Below the pieces are notes generated by a model. It was not told the origin of the DNA. It searched no databases and saw nothing but the letters and a program-made list of their open reading frames with translations. Of a DNA stretch of 64,000 nt, positions 23,303-36,981 are shown one piece after another. Positions within the stretch are counted from its first letter, which is position 1; every line of letters starts with the position of its first letter. This stretch comes from Allacma fusca. Its lineage: Eukaryota; Arthropoda; Collembola; Symphypleona; Sminthuridae. Location: contig OX359246.1 in assembly GCA_947179485.1 (NCBI GenBank), positions 34,017,632-34,081,631 on the forward strand. Reading direction: 5' to 3'. The position numbers and the translations under genes are program-made.

Positions 23303-24894
23303 ATTTATTTTGATGTTTTGTTTGTTTTTCTTCGTATTTTTTATATAAATCAAATATCGTTCGTGAAAACGCCAGCACGCCGGCTTTACAGTTTTCTTTA
23401 CCTCCTTTATTGCTTATAAAATCACATTTATGGAACCATTCTGGCCCAATAGCTGCATATTATGAAGTGGTACCGTCAGTCCATTCCACACGTTACTCAA
23501 TTGCCGGCATGTATGTTAACTCGCCATCATATGACTAATATCCAAAGTAGAGACAAGGTGTCCCCGCACGTATGCTTTCCGCTATATGAGCACATACAGT
23601 TTCACGGCACATACTTCTGCTACTACTCTTCCAAGAATGCGCAACATGTCTCCAAACCTCATTTGCATACCGATAGTGTATAGGGAAAGATAGAAAGAGC
23701 CTGAAATTATTTTGGGGTGAGCTAGAGTCGAAAGCCGGCTCTTCTGCAACCTTACAGATTCGCTACACCACCCGACCGTCAGGATGTCGGTTGTGAATAA
23801 AACTTGTGTGCATTGCTACCCTCCCATTACATTGTGTAACAAAATCTATACCTACAACCAGCCACCATGAGAGCTACATATTAATTGAATGTCACTTACT
23901 ATTATATGTAGTTAAAGTAAATTGGGAAGCCTGCTCTTTTCTACTACCTTAAATGAGTTAGTATGTACATCCTCAACATACATAGACCTTGCGGATCGAT
24001 CATTTTAGGGAACAGAAGGTTTTGAACCCAAACTTTGCGAGTGGGAACGGGTTTGGGAACTTGTTCGACGCAGCAAAATTAGATGCGCAAACCGTCGGGT
24101 TCGAGTTTATCATCTGTAGACACAAATTCCCATACTATATATTCCTGTGTCCATTGATTGTTAGGTGTTGGTGCGTGTGTGGGGAAGTATTTTCGTGCTT
24201 TGTTGTATACAATAACAACCAGTGGAGGTCGTCCGTTGTAACAACGGCCGCTAAAATAGGATAAAATACTCGAAAGTCTCGTTATCCATTATTACGCTAA
24301 ACCGATTAGAAAATTCACTTACTAGGGGTGAATTAGCAGAGACTCATAAATATTGTCATTCATAACTAGACTTTTCTAATATACTCTGGATATCTGTAAA
24401 GTCAAGTGATTTGCGACGAAAGAAACAAGAAATGCAAACAGCAAGAATTTGAGGGTTCTGTGTGGAAATTTGACAGAAACTCATGATATTACTGATTGAT
24501 TAAAATTCAAAAGCAAGCAATTTGTTTTACACTGTAACATATACATAATGCGTCAAAGTAATTTATGTTGCCTGCAATGAAACAATATGTCTACATTTTC
24601 TAGCTTACCCAAATCGATGTATTAATCAAATTTATTCAGACTGCATAATATGCCTATTTCTAACACTGAAATAAACGTTTAACACAAGGTTATATAACAA
24701 ATAATACCATACGCTATAATAAAGCCCAGCGTAAAAAATTGAAGATTTTAATTAGCCCACAACGAAGTTGCACCGCGGAAAACTGATGGAATGTAAAAAG
24801 AGGCACCTCACACATCAGGAGAATTCATATACAGAAAATAGTAACCAACTCATCAGAAATTATTTAACTGCGTTTACTTTGAGATTTCAAACTT
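23303..24894. other. Non-coding duplicate of 11190-12456
   Basis: From about 23325 this parallels the older copy at 11190. Short frames (23462-23683, 23989-24264) show no recognisable motif, and the second is broken in the sister copy. Same content at 33305-34896. Confidence 0.5.
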
Positions 24895-26308
24895 TCAGTT
24901 GTACTCATCCAAATATATGACCGGTTCAAGGTTGGATATTATGGCCTCGTCAATTAACTTGATAATGGCAGAAACATACTCCTGCATAATTCATGCTTTT
25001 AAAATCCCAGATATGATACCATTATAGTTTACTGCAGTATACTATTATACAATTCATTTTGCCTTAAATCCTTACTGTCGGGTGCATCTTGTAATGTAAA
25101 ACATGAGCAGATCTCTCAAATTTAACCAGCTGAGCGGGGCTCCCTCTGTCCTGGATCGCACCAGCGAGTTCCTAAAATTCTTTGTCAGGAGTGATGGTAT
25201 CCGTCTCGGAGTAAAGAAACAAAAATGGATGGTTTCGTAACTTCCAAATCCGAGTTAGAAAGTCACTCAAGGGATATATCTCCACTTTTGTTCAACTGGG
25301 CTTGGCCTTTTAAATGTTCCGAATGTACCGCATTCCCAAGCGGCTTTCATGTACATCCAAAATAGTCTCGTCACTAAGACTACCACAGCAAGAAAGGCAA
25401 AATCATGGGCGAGTCCAAAGTTGTATGGAAGCGCAGAATTACAAGTTGCCGCCATAGCTACATAACAAGTCTTAACAGTGGACCAAAAGGGACCAGTGTG
25501 ACATGGTGATTTGGGGGAATTATACCAAGCCTACAATATGAGCCTGTGTGGCCTTAGTTAACACCTAGTCAAACGGAGCTACGAGAGGTAATCCAGGAAA
25601 TATGCAGTGTAATGTTAGTAGTATTAGTTTATTAGCATTTGACGTTGATGTTAACGGTATAAGGATCAAACACACCGTCCGTACAATTAGTACGGGCACG
25701 TTTACATTACTAGTCTAACCTACGTTGATACACCAGAGTCTAATATGGTCCCACGAATGTCAAACTCTTGTGAGTTCAGCTGATTCGCAATTTCTTTCAG
25801 CACGCAGCTGTATAATATTGGTCCAGCGTTTGAAAAAGCGTGAAAAAAATGGGATGGGCGTGCAATTTGGTGTCTTTCAATTTCTGCACTAGTTCAGCCG
25901 CTAGTACAGCAAACTGGGCGTGCTTATAAATCACGACGCTTAATGGAACGATGGAGCGTGCAATAATACATCTGTAATTAGCACAAACATGAACATTTAT
26001 CATGTAATGCAAATTTAAATGTTTTTTCTGGCATTAGCTTGTACTGTATTGTAAAAAGTAATTAGATTTCTTGCGACCATTGCGTACTCTCTATTCAAGT
26101 AAATATCGGAATACTTTGCTAAATGCTTATCTTTTGCTCCAGCCCAACCGAATAAAACAATTACGATAGTTTTATTGTCCCCTGTGCTTTCAATATCCAG
26201 ATTCTGGAAGTGACCCGATTCAATCTCACGAGTTTTGTCAAAAGCTTCTGGTTTTGGATATTCCACTGTAAATTGCAACTGACCAGGTGTAGACATGATA
26301 AGAAACAC
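24895..26308 (-). pseudogene. TMEM53-like pseudogene, full length but broken
   Basis: All parts of the intact gene are present in order. The N-terminal part (26308-26015) keeps IVIVLFGWAGAKDKHLAKYS. The frame shifts near 26014, and a middle part follows (26012-25797) that loses frame again at the nucleophile region near 25845 through loss of one G. Then come a 240-bp insertion (25497-25736), the membrane segment (25455-25267), a further one-T loss near 25285, and the last exon ending at 24895. At least three frameshifts plus the insertion make it non-functional. It has diverged clearly from the copies at 12457 and 48890, so it is an old pseudogene. Confidence 0.9.
25497..25732. mobile_element. 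Candidate solo LTR (236 bp) inside the TMEM53-like pseudogene
   Basis: Relative to the intact gene, the extra sequence begins TGTGAC and ends GATACA (5'-TGT...ACA-3'). It is flanked by CCAG on both sides (25493-25496 and 25733-25736). These are the ends and 4-bp target duplication expected for an LTR-element insertion reduced to one LTR. No internal partner or second LTR was found in the window, so the family is unknown. Confidence 0.6.
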
Positions 26309-26430
26309 TATTTGTCGTTTATTTATTCTATCTTTCTTTTACACTCATTGATTAGAACACTTCCTTCGCTCTCTACAGAATAACCATGACAATACAATTA
26401 CTTGTGATTTCTTAAATGAATTATTCCGCT

Positions 26431-26625
26431 CAGTGGTCGTCACGGGAACGGGTTACACCCGGTTACATGGGAATGGGAACGAGTACAGGAACGGGTACGG
26501 GAACAAGTATTTTGTTCCCAACCAGTTTGGGTACGGGAACAGGAAGACACAGAAGTGGACCCGACCACCGGGAACCGGAACAGGAGTGGGAACAGGAACC
26601 GAGATTTTCATTTTGTTCCCGTTCC
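26431..26625. mobile_element. Left arm of the GGGAAC-type hAT element, truncated by the duplication
   Basis: It starts with the same TSD half (ATTCCGCT, 26423-26430) and CAGTGGTCGTC terminus as 36433, then breaks off after 195 bp at the tandem-duplication junction. Apparent open frames through it are products of the repetitive arm. Confidence 0.95.
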
Positions 26626-26629
26626 TAAT
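26626..26629. other. Tandem-duplication junction with 4-base filler
   Basis: The bases TAAT occur at neither parental breakpoint: the sequence left of 16628 ends caacca and the sequence right of 36627 continues cttcggg. A short non-templated insertion without microhomology is what end-joining leaves. An artefactual join would not be expected to add bases. Confidence 0.75.
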
Positions 26630-26930
26630 ATGCTACACCCTTCCTACATTTTATATGCTTTTCGTTACTGACAGACTGTATAAGGGCATTCTACTCTAAT
26701 TCTACGATACATACATATATCAGTAAATCCGGCTTGAAATTTGAATTTTATTCAAACGAAATTTTTCGTTTCAGTGGTCGAGCTTATACCACAATCTGCA
26801 AGTACCAGTGTCTAGGCTTTAAGCGTAAATTCTTGCACCCTATTTTGCCTACAAGCCTGTTTAATAAAATCCTCGCACCCTATAAATAGGCTACAAATAG
26901 GCCTATATGTAGGATAGGCGGACACATTTG
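26630..26930. mobile_element. Right three quarters of the same MITE, truncated by the duplication
   Basis: This is the second-copy counterpart of 16628-16928. Its left 100 bp is absent because the tandem-duplication breakpoint lies within the element; the hAT arm and TAAT filler precede it directly. Confidence 0.9.
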
Positions 26931-29500
26931 GATCACACCCTTAGAACCATCTACACTATGCACACAGCTTGTAAAAGGATCTATTCTACAAGCTGTGCTA
27001 TAGATAAAATCCCAAATTTCAATCATAGAAAATTGATGCTTGTCGCCGCTTCGTCTCGCGGGTTAAATCAATTGACGGTAATGGACATACCCAACCAGAG
27101 CTGCTTGCAGGCATCAGGTAGTACCTGAAAAATACCCGTCGGGTCGGGTTCGGGTTAACTAAAAATAAGAACCTGAATATCGGGTCGAGTGTGGGTACAT
27201 GTAAGATCCGCACCTGAAAATTCAGGTCGGGTTACCGTCAAGTTCGGGTAAAATAAAATACCTGAACATTTTATCGGGTTCAAGTTCGGGTCACAGTATT
27301 TGAATTACCTAAACCCGAACTTGACATTTCAGGTAATTTGCAGGTATTTATTTCCACCAAAAAAAATTAAACTTCACGTGAATAAAACCTTCCATTCTGC
27401 ATGCAATATTTATAAGGGCACTTGGTTTGGGAAAAACCGTGAATACCGAAGTGTTTAGCAAACCGTCAACCAGGCTTGTGCAGTGATTATCGACGAGAGT
27501 TAAAGTGCAATGGTTTTATTTAACAATTATTAGAAGTAAGTACTAATTTCGATGCAATTAGCATGAGCTTTAAATATGTTTGAATTGAAACTGTAAGATT
27601 TCAATATAAAAGAAGTACCCGAAATCATCGAAGAATTAAATCAAAGTGAAGATGACTCAAAACAAGGCCATAAGCCAGAGAAAAAATCAATAGCATACAG
27701 ACGTTTCACTAACTGTGGTGAGACTCATAAATACACTTGTAATTATAAGTTCATTTACTCATAAACTTCTAAAACAACCGCATACCCTACACATTTGCTT
27801 ATGAGTAGATAAAATTGTAGGTTATGCTAAAGATTTTTAATATTTTGTAGGCACTTGTATGTAGACTGCCTTTTTCGAGGAAAAAATATACATCGTTGGT
27901 TATATTTTAAAAGGCACCATTTTTATATCGTAACTCATGCTTTTTAATTGATATATCCACTGAAAATGGTGCTATTTAGAATTTGGCTGACGATATGTAT
28001 GTTCGAACCTTTGTTATTCCAAAATACTGAATAAACCCCCATCTAGAGTTTCTTGAACATGTTTTTTTTTACTTTTATTAACTTGCTGCAGTGAAAACGA
28101 TTTCAATTTTATTTGCATTGAAACCAGTAAGTCTGGATCTCCTCCAAAATAACGTGTTGTCGTGCAAAGTGAAAAGTTGATTGGACAGATCAAATCAGTG
28201 TGTAACTTTATTGTCTAAAATTATTCGTAAACAAAATCTTCGAAATAAGAGAGGATCTTAAAGAATATTATGCATATCGGTTGTAGGTATAGGGACAAAT
28301 CTCGGGAGTGATGTATGAGGGTTGTAGGTAGGGTTAAATCTCAGGAGTGATCTATGAATGTAGGCTAAACTGTAGGCTCTACGAAAGAATCTAAAAATAT
28401 GTAGAATAAAAGGTATACACATTTTTTGCCCATATTAGGCTAATGTAACAATGTGAATGTTTGGTGTGTAATCTTTTTACGATTCTTTAAATGATGATGA
28501 GGAGATCACTAAATGACTATGATTCTTTGGGTGTAATGCTTAGCTGTGAGGCGGCCTTGCGACCGCGACCTATGGTGTGGTAGTGATGGGAATAAGATGA
28601 AAACTATCTTATTTAATTAATCCTCTAAAACACTGTGATCCTTTAAGTCCAATTTGTCCTTTTGATATTTAAGTCCTTTATATTTATTTCGATTCAAACA
28701 CCTTTTAACAATCCGAATCCGCAATCAATCCTTTATTCCTAATGATAAATCGTTATGATTATTCCAATGAATGCTTCCTATTGATAATTCCTAACGATTC
28801 CCTGGAGCTCTTACCTGCTACGATCCTAACCGTAGACTCCTCTCTCCAAGTGCTCGCTCTCCGCTCGCACACTTATCCTTATCAGTGACTCACACTCCCC
28901 CGTGCTCGGTCCCTTACACCTCATTCCCTTATCCTTTCAGTATCCTATTATTATCCTAATATTCTATCCTTATAGCTAACAATAAGATTAGCATTAAATG
29001 TAGGTAAAATACCTGAAAGTCAAGTGCGGGTTCAGGTTCGGGTCAGGTTCAGGTCGGGTTTACATCGGACTTCAGGTAATTTTTCAGGTACGGGTCTCCT
29101 AGAAATACCCGACGAAAAATACCTGTCAAGTAAAGTATTGGCTCAGATCCGACTGAGCAAGTTCGGGTCGAAGAAATTTTTTTACCTGAAATGTCAGGTG
29201 CGGGTCGGGTTCAGGTGCGGTTCCTGATTTTTTGGTACCTGAGAGCAGCTCTGTACCCAACGACAGGTAATTTCAATATCTACAATTTGTACGGATTCTC
29301 AATTTTATGGGATTGAAATTAAGGATCTTACCTATAATGTAGATTGATCGAGGGATGTGATCAATTGTTGTGCATACTGTTGTAGGGAACTTCGTTTCAC
29401 TTCATCCCTAAAAAGAGACGAAGGAAATTGCAAATTGCCATTAAATTTCATTGCAGTATTTTGTTTACAAAAACCAGATGTCACTTATTCTAAGAGGTAA
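26931..29500 (+). pseudogene. Second-copy relic of the Cys-rich ORF pair
   Basis: This is the identical copy of 16929-19498, including the hAT insertion and the TGA. The first part of the frame is missing because the duplication begins inside the MITE. Confidence 0.55.
27096..29253. mobile_element. Second copy of the CGGGTCGGG-arm hAT element
   Basis: Identical to 17094-19251 and carried along by the tandem duplication; not an independent insertion. Confidence 0.95.
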
Positions 29501-29569
29501 AGTAATCAAAAGATCGCAGAGGACCACATCATGGAGAAGAAAAGATGTTTTCATTTGAAGATGCTGAGA

Positions 29570-32292
29570 AAATATTCCTGGGGTTTTTAGCTCACCCAAT
29601 ATTAATTACAATGATTCGTCCCACAAATTAATGGTTATTAATTTATAGCCTAACTTAGATACATAGTGTACTGAGTGCATTAAACATATTTTTTTAAAAA
29701 TGTTTAAAGGTTGCCAACAAAATCAATGAGGAATTTAATAATAATTGGTGATAAGGTTCATCTTTATCAGTATCATCCGAAGTCTCTAGTCATGGATATT
29801 TCATTGTACATTACAATTGATTTGGTCTGTGCGTGATGGGAGGTGTCTTGCTATTCTAAATGTATTTTGAATAAAATATAATTTGAAATAGTCAATTCTT
29901 TGACCCGCACATTTAAATTTGCTCATTGATGGAAAATTGTGGAAAAAGTTGATTTCCGCTTTCGCAAATCTCTCCTTCCACTTGTCATTTTCACACGTTT
30001 TCAGTAAACAATTCAATGGCTTCAGCGTGAGAACCAGTTAATTGCAATAGCGCGTAAATAACTATAAAATTAACTGTGGCCATGAGATAGATTCCTCTTA
30101 ATTAGAAGGAAACATATTTTAGTACCAAAGACCCTGTGAAAGAATGAATGATATGGGTTTGTTGATGTTATATAAAGCCATAAATCGACCGTAAATAAAC
30201 AAGCCTGCGTGTATACCTATTCAATTACTCAGATTTTGTTGTTTACTAGTGGATCATAACACGAGATAATATTCCTGGGGTTTTTTGCTCACCCAATGAC
30301 CCAATATTAATTACAATGATTCGTCCCTCAAAGTAATGGTTATTCATTTATAGTCTAAATTAGATACATAGAGTACTGAGTGCATTCAACATATTTTAAA
30401 AATAATATTTAAAGGTTGCCATCAAAAACAATGAGGGATTTAATAATAATCGGTCATAAGGTTCATCTTTATCAGTATCATCCGAAGTCTCTAGTCATGG
30501 ATATTCCATTGTGCATTACAATTGATTTGGTCTGTGCGTGATGGGAGGCATGCATATAATTCTAATGCGTATTCTAAATGCATTTTGAATAAAATATAAT
30601 TTGAAATAGTCAATTCTTTTTGACAAGCACCTTTAAATTTGCACATTGATGAAAAATTATGGAAAAAGTTGATTTCCGCTTTCTCAAGTCACTCCTTCCA
30701 CTTGTCATTTTCACACTGTTCAGTAAACAATTCAATGTTTTCAGCGTGAGAACCAGTCAATTGCAATAGCGCGTAAATAACTATAAAATTAACTCTGGCC
30801 ATGAGATAGATTTCTCTTAATTAGAAGGAAACATATATTAGTGCCAAAGAGCCTGTGAAAGAATGAATGATATGGGTTTGATAATGATATATAAAGCCAT
30901 ATATCGACCGTAAATAAACAAGCCTGCCTGTATACCTATTCAATTACTCAGATTTTGTTGTTTACTATTGGATCATAAGACTTGTTTTTTTCCTTCAAAT
31001 GAACATAACGTCAAGTTTCTTCCAGGTGAGGAAGTTCATATGGATAGGATCTACTGGAAGTATTATTTTCTAGATTTTCCTGATTGAGGCCTGTGTGTAC
31101 AGTAATTAGTTGTACGTGTAGGCTACAAATGACGTGATCCAAAAATGTGGCAAATTACGACTGACTGGAAAATCAAACTTCATTTGGGTGACGGACTGTA
31201 TATGACGACGACAAACACATACATATGTATATGCATAGACAATGACTATGGCACGGGGAGTCGTAATGCTCAAACCTTCGATCGTTAGAGTAAATAAGTA
31301 AACAAAATCATAAATCCCGACGATCAATATATCGTCGGCAAAACTTGCTAACCGGCTAAAATAAAAAATGCTTAGAATGAAGACCGGCTATTTTGCTTTC
31401 GCTACAAATTCTAAAGTGAAACCCGGCCATAATTCACATTAGCAGTATATCATGTAAGTGGAATGAAGTACACCCCCACTTTTCCACAATTCCCCTCCTC
31501 TTCCCGTCCACTCACAATCCACTACCCCTCCACTTCCCCTCCACTTCACATTCAATTACATTCTACTCCACTCGCCCTCCACTTGCCCTTCAATTACATA
31601 CAAAATAACTATAAAATTAACTGTGGCCATGAGATAGATTCCTCTTAATTAGAAGGAAACATATTTTAGTGCCAAAGAGCCTGTGAAAGAATGAACGATA
31701 TGGGTTTATTAATGCTATATAAAGCCATATATCGACCGTAAATAAACAAGCCTGCGTGTATACCTATTCAATTACTCACAGTTTCTTGTTTACTATTATA
31801 TCATAACACTGATTTTATCCTTCAAATGAACATAACGTCAAGTTTATTTCAGGTGAGGAAGTTCATACGGATAGGATGTACTGAAAGTATTATTTTATAG
31901 ATTTTTGTGATTGTGAGTACAGTAATTAGTTGTACGCGTAGGCTACAAATGATGTGATCCAAAAATGTGGTAAATTACGACTGACTGGAAGATCAAACAG
32001 CGTCATGCATTAGGGTGACGTACTGTATATGACGACATGCACATACATATGTATATGCATGGACAATGGCTATGACACGGAGAGCCGTCATGCTCAAAAC
32101 TTCGATAGTTAACGTACATAAATAATATTAATGATGACTGGCTACGTGTTCTTCGTTATTGTCCAGATTTTTATATTATTTAGCTATAGGTATTAGTAAT
32201 AATAATTATTATTTACTATTTACATTTCTGAGTTATCGTGAAGACGGACAAACAAAATCATAAATCCCGACGATCAATATATGAAACGTTAT
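29570..32292. repeat. Second copy of the local triplication
   Basis: Same structure as 19568-22290, shifted by 10,002 bases. Confidence 0.8.
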
Positions 32293-32554
32293 TTTAGTTT
32301 GTCCCTTTAAAGAACACTTGCGTTGGAACTACGATTTCTGGTCATACTGAACCGCTGGATCTCCAACAGGTGGCGCAGTAAACAGTACAAAACTTTAGTG
32401 AATGTTTGTAGGGTATGTCGATTTGAAAATGCCCCGCATTTTGGACAACTAGACCGCCCAAAATGCGAGGGCATTTTCATTTCAGGGCGAGGGCGGCACA
32501 GTAGGGCCTCCATCTTGGATATACGCATATTTACCCCTATACATGTATTTATAT

Positions 32555-33304
32555 CAGGGTTGGAAAAAAACCGGCTTTTATCAATAAAGGCCAATCCAGT
32601 GGCAAGAAATGGTAACAACCGGCTTTTATTTGATGTGGATTTTATTGGCTAAAATATAATAAACGCCAATACTATCCAGTTAAATAATCTAATGTCCAGT
32701 CCAGTGGTTGATATTGGATTTTACCGGCATCTTTTGGTTTGTGGTAATAATTGGTAACGATTATGTCCGATCACGCGACGTGCTCCAAAAAATTAAAATT
32801 CCGCTTCTTTTACGTCCGCATCTACTTATATACTACTCATATAAACACGATTTTCGTTAGTTACCTAGCAGTCCAATTTAAATATTGTGGCAGACCGGTA
32901 GTTCTCTGCAGGATTTTCCACACTTCAGTGAGTGTCATTTCTGGGGTGGTTTTTGATTATTTTATTTCTCATAGTCATTTCATTACCAAATAACTGTTTG
33001 CAAACATTAAAATCGAAGATGACGTTTTTTCAAGTATTTATTAAATACTGACGGTTAAATAAATTGCCAGAATGATGTTTTCCTTTAGCCATTGTGGCTT
33101 TTATTCATTGCTGTCCTTGCATGCGTAATATTAGCCAAGCCGGCGGTACTTTTTGGTTAAAACCGGCTTTTATTGGACAGTGGATTTATTTGGATACTAT
33201 TAATGATGACCATTTTATACCAGTCTATACAACCGGACCAGGCCGGTTAGTACCGGATTTTACCCAATATTGACCAGGCCAATTCTTGCCACTTGCCAAC
33301 CCTG
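32555..33304. mobile_element. Second copy of the ACCGGCTTTTA-arm hAT element
   Basis: Identical to 22553-23302, through the tandem duplication. Confidence 0.9.
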
Positions 33305-34896
33305 ATTTATTTTGATGTTTTGTTTGTTTTTCTTCGTATTTTTTATATAAATCAAATATCGTTCGTGAAAACGCCAGCACGCCGGCTTTACAGTTTTCTT
33401 TACCTCCTTTATTGCTTATAAAATCACATTTATGGAACCATTCTGGCCCAATAGCTGCATATTATGAAGTGGTACCGTCAGTCCATTCCACACGTTACTC
33501 AATTGCCGGCATGTATGTTAACTCGCCATCATATGACTAATATCCAAAGTAGAGACAAGGTGTCCCCGCACGTATGCTTTCCGCTATATGAGCACATACA
33601 GTTTCACGGCACATACTTCTGCTACTACTCTTCCAAGAATGCGCAACATGTCTCCAAACCTCATTTGCATACCGATAGTGTATAGGGAAAGATAGAAAGA
33701 GCCTGAAATTATTTTGGGGTGAGCTAGAGTCGAAAGCCGGCTCTTCTGCAACCTTACAGATTCGCTACACCACCCGACCGTCAGGATGTCGGTTGTGAAT
33801 AAAACTTGTGTGCATTGCTACCCTCCCATTACATTGTGTAACAAAATCTATACCTACAACCAGCCACCATGAGAGCTACATATTAATTGAATGTCACTTA
33901 CTATTATATGTAGTTAAAGTAAATTGGGAAGCCTGCTCTTTTCTACTACCTTAAATGAGTTAGTATGTACATCCTCAACATACATAGACCTTGCGGATCG
34001 ATCATTTTAGGGAACAGAAGGTTTTGAACCCAAACTTTGCGAGTGGGAACGGGTTTGGGAACTTGTTCGACGCAGCAAAATTAGATGCGCAAACCGTCGG
34101 GTTCGAGTTTATCATCTGTAGACACAAATTCCCATACTATATATTCCTGTGTCCATTGATTGTTAGGTGTTGGTGCGTGTGTGGGGAAGTATTTTCGTGC
34201 TTTGTTGTATACAATAACAACCAGTGGAGGTCGTCCGTTGTAACAACGGCCGCTAAAATAGGATAAAATACTCGAAAGTCTCGTTATCCATTATTACGCT
34301 AAACCGATTAGAAAATTCACTTACTAGGGGTGAATTAGCAGAGACTCATAAATATTGTCATTCATAACTAGACTTTTCTAATATACTCTGGATATCTGTA
34401 AAGTCAAGTGATTTGCGACGAAAGAAACAAGAAATGCAAACAGCAAGAATTTGAGGGTTCTGTGTGGAAATTTGACAGAAACTCATGATATTACTGATTG
34501 ATTAAAATTCAAAAGCAAGCAATTTGTTTTACACTGTAACATATACATAATGCGTCAAAGTAATTTATGTTGCCTGCAATGAAACAATATGTCTACATTT
34601 TCTAGCTTACCCAAATCGATGTATTAATCAAATTTATTCAGACTGCATAATATGCCTATTTCTAACACTGAAATAAACGTTTAACACAAGGTTATATAAC
34701 AAATAATACCATACGCTATAATAAAGCCCAGCGTAAAAAATTGAAGATTTTAATTAGCCCACAACGAAGTTGCACCGCGGAAAACTGATGGAATGTAAAA
34801 AGAGGCACCTCACACATCAGGAGAATTCATATACAGAAAATAGTAACCAACTCATCAGAAATTATTTAACTGCGTTTACTTTGAGATTTCAAACTT

Positions 34897-36310
34897 TCAG
34901 TTGTACTCATCCAAATATATGACCGGTTCAAGGTTGGATATTATGGCCTCGTCAATTAACTTGATAATGGCAGAAACATACTCCTGCATAATTCATGCTT
35001 TTAAAATCCCAGATATGATACCATTATAGTTTACTGCAGTATACTATTATACAATTCATTTTGCCTTAAATCCTTACTGTCGGGTGCATCTTGTAATGTA
35101 AAACATGAGCAGATCTCTCAAATTTAACCAGCTGAGCGGGGCTCCCTCTGTCCTGGATCGCACCAGCGAGTTCCTAAAATTCTTTGTCAGGAGTGATGGT
35201 ATCCGTCTCGGAGTAAAGAAACAAAAATGGATGGTTTCGTAACTTCCAAATCCGAGTTAGAAAGTCACTCAAGGGATATATCTCCACTTTTGTTCAACTG
35301 GGCTTGGCCTTTTAAATGTTCCGAATGTACCGCATTCCCAAGCGGCTTTCATGTACATCCAAAATAGTCTCGTCACTAAGACTACCACAGCAAGAAAGGC
35401 AAAATCATGGGCGAGTCCAAAGTTGTATGGAAGCGCAGAATTACAAGTTGCCGCCATAGCTACATAACAAGTCTTAACAGTGGACCAAAAGGGACCAGTG
35501 TGACATGGTGATTTGGGGGAATTATACCAAGCCTACAATATGAGCCTGTGTGGCCTTAGTTAACACCTAGTCAAACGGAGCTACGAGAGGTAATCCAGGA
35601 AATATGCAGTGTAATGTTAGTAGTATTAGTTTATTAGCATTTGACGTTGATGTTAACGGTATAAGGATCAAACACACCGTCCGTACAATTAGTACGGGCA
35701 CGTTTACATTACTAGTCTAACCTACGTTGATACACCAGAGTCTAATATGGTCCCACGAATGTCAAACTCTTGTGAGTTCAGCTGATTCGCAATTTCTTTC
35801 AGCACGCAGCTGTATAATATTGGTCCAGCGTTTGAAAAAGCGTGAAAAAAATGGGATGGGCGTGCAATTTGGTGTCTTTCAATTTCTGCACTAGTTCAGC
35901 CGCTAGTACAGCAAACTGGGCGTGCTTATAAATCACGACGCTTAATGGAACGATGGAGCGTGCAATAATACATCTGTAATTAGCACAAACATGAACATTT
36001 ATCATGTAATGCAAATTTAAATGTTTTTTCTGGCATTAGCTTGTACTGTATTGTAAAAAGTAATTAGATTTCTTGCGACCATTGCGTACTCTCTATTCAA
36101 GTAAATATCGGAATACTTTGCTAAATGCTTATCTTTTGCTCCAGCCCAACCGAATAAAACAATTACGATAGTTTTATTGTCCCCTGTGCTTTCAATATCC
36201 AGATTCTGGAAGTGACCCGATTCAATCTCACGAGTTTTGTCAAAAGCTTCTGGTTTTGGATATTCCACTGTAAATTGCAACTGACCAGGTGTAGACATGA
36301 TAAGAAACAC
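34897..36310 (-). pseudogene. Second copy of the full-length TMEM53-like pseudogene
   Basis: Identical to 24895-26308, with the same frameshifts and insertion, duplicated by the 10-kb tandem event. Confidence 0.9.
35499..35734. mobile_element. Second copy of the candidate solo LTR
   Basis: Same as 25497-25732, carried by the tandem duplication. Confidence 0.6.
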
Positions 36311-36981
36311 TATTTGTCGTTTATTTATTCTATCTTTCTTTTACACTCATTGATTAGAACACTTCCTTCGCTCTCTACAGAATAACCATGACAATACAAT
36401 TACTTGTGATTTCTTAAATGAATTATTCCGCTCAGTGGTCGTCACGGGAACGGGTTACACCCGGTTACATGGGAATGGGAACGAGTACAGGAACGGGTAC
36501 GGGAACAAGTATTTTGTTCCCAACCAGTTTGGGTACGGGAACAGGAAGACACAGAAGTGGACCCGACCACCGGGAACCGGAACAGGAGTGGGAACAGGAA
36601 CCGAGATTTTCATTTTGTTCCCGTTCCCTTCGGGAACGGACACAGTCTACGCATGATCCCGTTCCCATGCCTGTTGTTCCCGGGATCGAGTGGATACTTT
36701 TACCATCTACTGGAAACGCAATCACAATTGATCTTAGAAAACTTGTTAGTACTTTTTTTATGTAGACAACTAAATTTGCATATTCCATTCCATTCTTTTT
36801 TCCTGCAATTTCTGCACACATATCCTTGCCTTAAAGATAATAATGCTAGAAGTTCGGTAAAATTGAAGTATTTTCTAGAATATTTCTACAAGTTATTATA
36901 ATAAATATTAAAACAATTATTATTAGTTTAAACTTTTACTGCAAGTTTTACCCTTGAAAAATTGATTGCTCCAGTTAATGT

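Larger units (their letters stand above)
16628..26625. repeat. 10-kb tandem duplication, first copy
   Basis: Every landmark compared here reappears 10,002 bases further on, including all the long open frames, which translate identically. Identity starts at 16628 (aligned with 26630) and ends at 26625 (aligned with 36627), so the unit is 9,998 bp. The left breakpoint lies inside the MITE at 16528-16928; the right one lies in the left arm of the hAT element whose intact copy is 36433-38601. Near-perfect identity implies a very recent event or an assembly duplicate. Confidence 0.95.
26630..36627. repeat. 10-kb tandem duplication, second copy
   Basis: This is the copy of 16628-26625 at an offset of 10,002. 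It begins inside the MITE and ends 195 bp into the hAT element that continues intact to 38601, so it retains the original right context, as the first copy retains the original left one. All features in the first copy recur here and are listed separately. Confidence 0.95.

Noticed and set aside
36418-36901. Overlapping open frames of up to 118 codons in the GGGAAC arm
   Set aside because: All six frames are open because the arm is a G/A-rich short-motif array without stops; the peptides are low-complexity (for example TGTGTGTS) and shift with the repeat.
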